This document shows, in pieces, positions 62,341-64,000 of a DNA stretch of 64,000 nucleotides. The notes under the pieces are model-generated. The model did no database searches and had not been told where the DNA came from. It worked only from the letters and a program-made list of their open reading frames with translations. Both the position numbers and the translations under genes were made by a program. How positions within the stretch are numbered: the stretch's first letter is position 1; each line of letters opens with the position of its first letter. Source of the DNA: JAABVD01 sp965204545 (lineage in GTDB: Bacteria > Verrucomicrobiota > Verrucomicrobiia > Opitutales > UBA2995); the NCBI GenBank assembly GCA_965204545.1, contig CBDBFA010000001.1:202361-266360 (forward strand), written 5' to 3'.

Positions 62341-63249
62341 CTACGTGAGGTGCTTCCTGAAAAACGCCACGGTGCGTTGCCAGGCCAGTTCTGCCTTTTC
62401 CTCGTCGTATCGGCCGGTCGAGTCGTTGTGGAACCCGTGATTGGCGCCAGCATACATATGCATGGTGTAATCGTTTCCATTGGCTTTCAAATCGGCTTCG
62501 TATTCGGGCCAGGCGCTATTGACCCGCCTATCCAATTCCGCCAGTTGAATCAGCAGAGGCGCCTCGATGTTTTTGCGGATCTCTTTGGCCGCCGGCGTTC
62601 CGTAGAAGGGAACTCCAGCATTCAGGGTATCGGGGATAGCCGCTGCCAGCATATTGACCACGTAGCCGCCAAAACAGAATCCAACCGCCCCTAATTTCCC
62701 AGTGCTCAATTCATGGGATTTCAAATATTTCGCCGCCGCGATGAAGTCCTGTTCAATTTTAACCCGGTCCAGGGATCGTTGCAGGCTGCGTCCCTCATCG
62801 TCGTTGCCGGGATAACCGCCTGCCGGGTGAAGCGCATCCGGCGCCAACGCCACAAAGCCCGCTTTGGCCAGTCGCCGGGCCACGTCCTTGATGTAGGGAT
62901 TGAGTCCCCGGTTTTCGTGAACCACCAGAACGACGGGAGCTTTACCGGATAAACCGGAGGGCGTCACCAAGTATCCCCGGCCCTCTCCGTGCCCCTGAGG
63001 CGAGGGAAAGGTCACGTAACTGGCCTTGATATCGGGGTCGTTGAAAGAAACCTGCTCCGCTGCCACGTAATCGGGCGTCAAAACCGACAGGAGGACGCCC
63101 ATGGTCAAAGTCGCAGTCGTAATGGTGGACAAACGCGCCAGGAAGGTGCGCCGGTCGATAAAGCCGTGGGCGTATTCGTCATACCAATCAAAGGCCTCCT
63201 GTGGTATGGGGTGGGTGGTGATTGGTTCTGATGTTACTTCAACTGACAT
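62341..63249 (-). CDS. Tat-exported dienelactone hydrolase family protein
   Basis: The 302-residue alpha/beta hydrolase has a long N-terminus with a twin-arginine motif at DRRTFLARLSTITTATLTMG, then VVLVVHENRGLNPYIKDVARRLAKAGF, the nucleophile Cys in GAVGFCFGGYV, an Asp in LAELDRRVN and the His in AGANHGFHND. The Cys-Asp-His triad is that of DLH/carboxymethylenebutenolidase enzymes, though exported members act on unknown esters or lactones. It lies 55 bp before the Dabb gene on the same strand. A cytoplasm-to-periplasm transport of a folded enzyme fits the presence of TatC in the window. Confidence 0.9.
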   Translation of the reverse strand: MSVEVTSEPITTHPIPQEAFDWYDEYAHGFIDRRTFLARLSTITTATLTMGVLLSVLTPDYVAAEQVSFNDPDIKASYVTFPSPQGHGEGRGYLVTPSGLSGKAPVVLVVHENRGLNPYIKDVARRLAKAGFVALAPDALHPAGGYPGNDDEGRSLQRSLDRVKIEQDFIAAAKYLKSHELSTGKLGAVGFCFGGYVVNMLAAAIPDTLNAGVPFYGTPAAKEIRKNIEAPLLIQLAELDRRVNSAWPEYEADLKANGNDYTMHMYAGANHGFHNDSTGRYDEEKAELAWQRTVAFFRKHLT

Positions 63250-63595
63250 GGGAAATCGGGGTTGTGATGGGTGAAAAAGGGATCGAACCGGTTTTCCGGG
63301 ACGATCGAATATACAAATGAGTCTGGTGCAATTCAGTAAGGGCCAAAAAAACTTGGGTCAATGCCAATGCGCCTCCTAGTCACATCCCTTGTCGTCCTGC
63401 ATGCCATTCCATTACTCCCCCACTCCTTCATTCCCTTCCCCACTTTGTGCCATCTCGCCTTGGCGAGAGTCCATTCCCGCCGTTTTTCGATCAAGATCAA
63501 GATCACGATCACGATTAAGCACCAACACTCCATCACTCCCTCCCCCACTTTGAGCCTCGTAGTCATCCTCTGTCGTCCTGCAATAGATTTGGGTG
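63250..63595. other. 346-bp gap with recurring phrases, no gene
   Basis: The first part could hold the promoter for the DLH gene. The rest is made of CCATTACTCCCCCACTCC-like runs, TGCCATCTCGCCTTGGCGAG (also in the gap before 52990) and an AAGATCAAGATCACGATCAC run near 63492-63514. No gene or RNA is apparent. Confidence 0.5.
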
Positions 63596-64000
63596 TCAGA
63601 TATGTATGGCCGCTCCCTCGATTGCAGCCGCTGCCTCCATCAGGGCCTCGCTCAGGGTCGGGTGAGCGTGAATGGTTTCCTGAACCTCCCGAGGGGTTGC
63701 CTCCAAATTCATGGCCAGGGCGTATTCCCCGATCAACTCGGTGGCCTCTGCGCCGATGATGTGGACCCCTAAAATTTCTCCATCGGCCTCTGCGGAAATG
63801 ACTTTTACGAAGCCCTCCGAGGCATTGGATGCCACGGCTTTCCCCGAGGCGGTAAAGGGAAACTTTCCCACCTTATAGGGCAGGCCGGATTCCTTGAGTG
63901 CTTGCTCCGTCCGGCCAATGGAGGCCACCTGGGGCAGACAATACGTGCAGGCAGGAAATAAAGTGACGCGTTTGGGAATCCCCGCCCCGAACATTCCGTC
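63596..64000 (-). CDS. lpdA: Dihydrolipoamide dehydrogenase, C-terminal part (5' end outside the window)
   Basis: The visible 134 residues are the C-terminal dimerisation domain of an FAD-dependent dihydrolipoamide dehydrogenase: FPACTYCLPQVASIGRTEQA, GKAVASNASEGFVKVI, GEILGVHIIGAEATELIGE and the active-site HAHPTLSEALMEAA with the catalytic His-Glu pair. The gene runs out of the window at 64000. The enzyme is the E3 subunit of 2-oxo acid dehydrogenase complexes and the glycine cleavage system. The FAD-binding and disulfide regions are not visible. Confidence 0.92.
   Translation of the reverse strand, partial: DGMFGAGIPKRVTLFPACTYCLPQVASIGRTEQALKESGLPYKVGKFPFTASGKAVASNASEGFVKVISAEADGEILGVHIIGAEATELIGEYALAMNLEATPREVQETIHAHPTLSEALMEAAAAIEGAAIHI

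Overview
The window looks like a chromosomal segment of a Gram-negative heterotroph from the Verrucomicrobiota (Opitutae-like) or the wider PVC group. The reasons are three pairs of planctomycete-type cytochrome (PSCyt/DUF1549/DUF1553) and DUF1501 genes, several Tat-exported Gfo/Idh/MocA-type proteins, a very large TonB-dependent receptor, a sulfatase and abundant exported degradative enzymes. The assignment rests on gene content only; no rRNA or other marker phylogeny was possible.

Layout. 1-830: the end of a beta-propeller gene, then a graveyard holding a RAYT transposase remnant with an embedded palindromic repeat and a type I restriction S-subunit scrap. 835-5352: a mutagenesis cassette of dinB plus a DnaE2-like polymerase, each preceded by a related SOS-like operator; the polymerase gene carries a frameshift in a G7 run. 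5432-12191 (minus): a DUF1501 gene and a 1754-residue cytochrome/WD40/DUF1549/DUF1553 gene. 12464-28786 (plus): a long co-directional cluster of TonB receptor, an unknown exported protein, a seven-repeat propeller, a fused TctC-TctB protein, TctA, an L-fuconate-dehydratase-like enolase, a Gfo/Idh protein and a second cytochrome/DUF1501 pair. This reads as an uptake and catabolism locus for a sugar acid or glycan. 29264-33261: a second TonB receptor, a HAD phosphatase, a small membrane protein and TatC. 33444-37821: pyruvate phosphate dikinase and HflX. 38001-42577: a sulfatase and a Fur-boxed feoA-feoB-small Cys protein operon. 43251-49228 (minus): a third cytochrome/DUF1501 pair with a purine permease. 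49595-54046 (minus): a CsiD/GlaH-like glutarate hydroxylase, an ECF sigma operon shaped like cnrYXH, a Spy-like protein and a membrane-anchored vWA protein. 54146-60514: tRNA-Asp, dnaK, an RNase D-like exonuclease, a lipoprotein, tRNA-Arg, another Gfo/Idh protein and a HEAT protein. 60669-63249 (minus): a twice-frameshifted Fic gene behind a striking double operator, a Dabb protein and a dienelactone hydrolase. 63596-64000: the 3' end of a dihydrolipoamide dehydrogenase.

The intergenic DNA is unusually rich in dispersed repeats: a GGGGTCA...TGACCCC family (about eight copies), a TAGCCCGCAT inverted-repeat element, a GGGGCGACGCATGCGTCGCC palindrome, 7-bp tandem arrays, and recurring phrases in most longer gaps. 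One 64-bp GGGGTCA copy is split by a 315-bp element with 12-bp terminal inverted repeats and an 8-bp target duplication.

The most interesting items are the TctC-TctB fusion in its catabolic cluster, the cnrYXH-like operon, the Fic double operator, the nested mobile element, and the SOS-like dinB/dnaE2 cassette with its frameshift.
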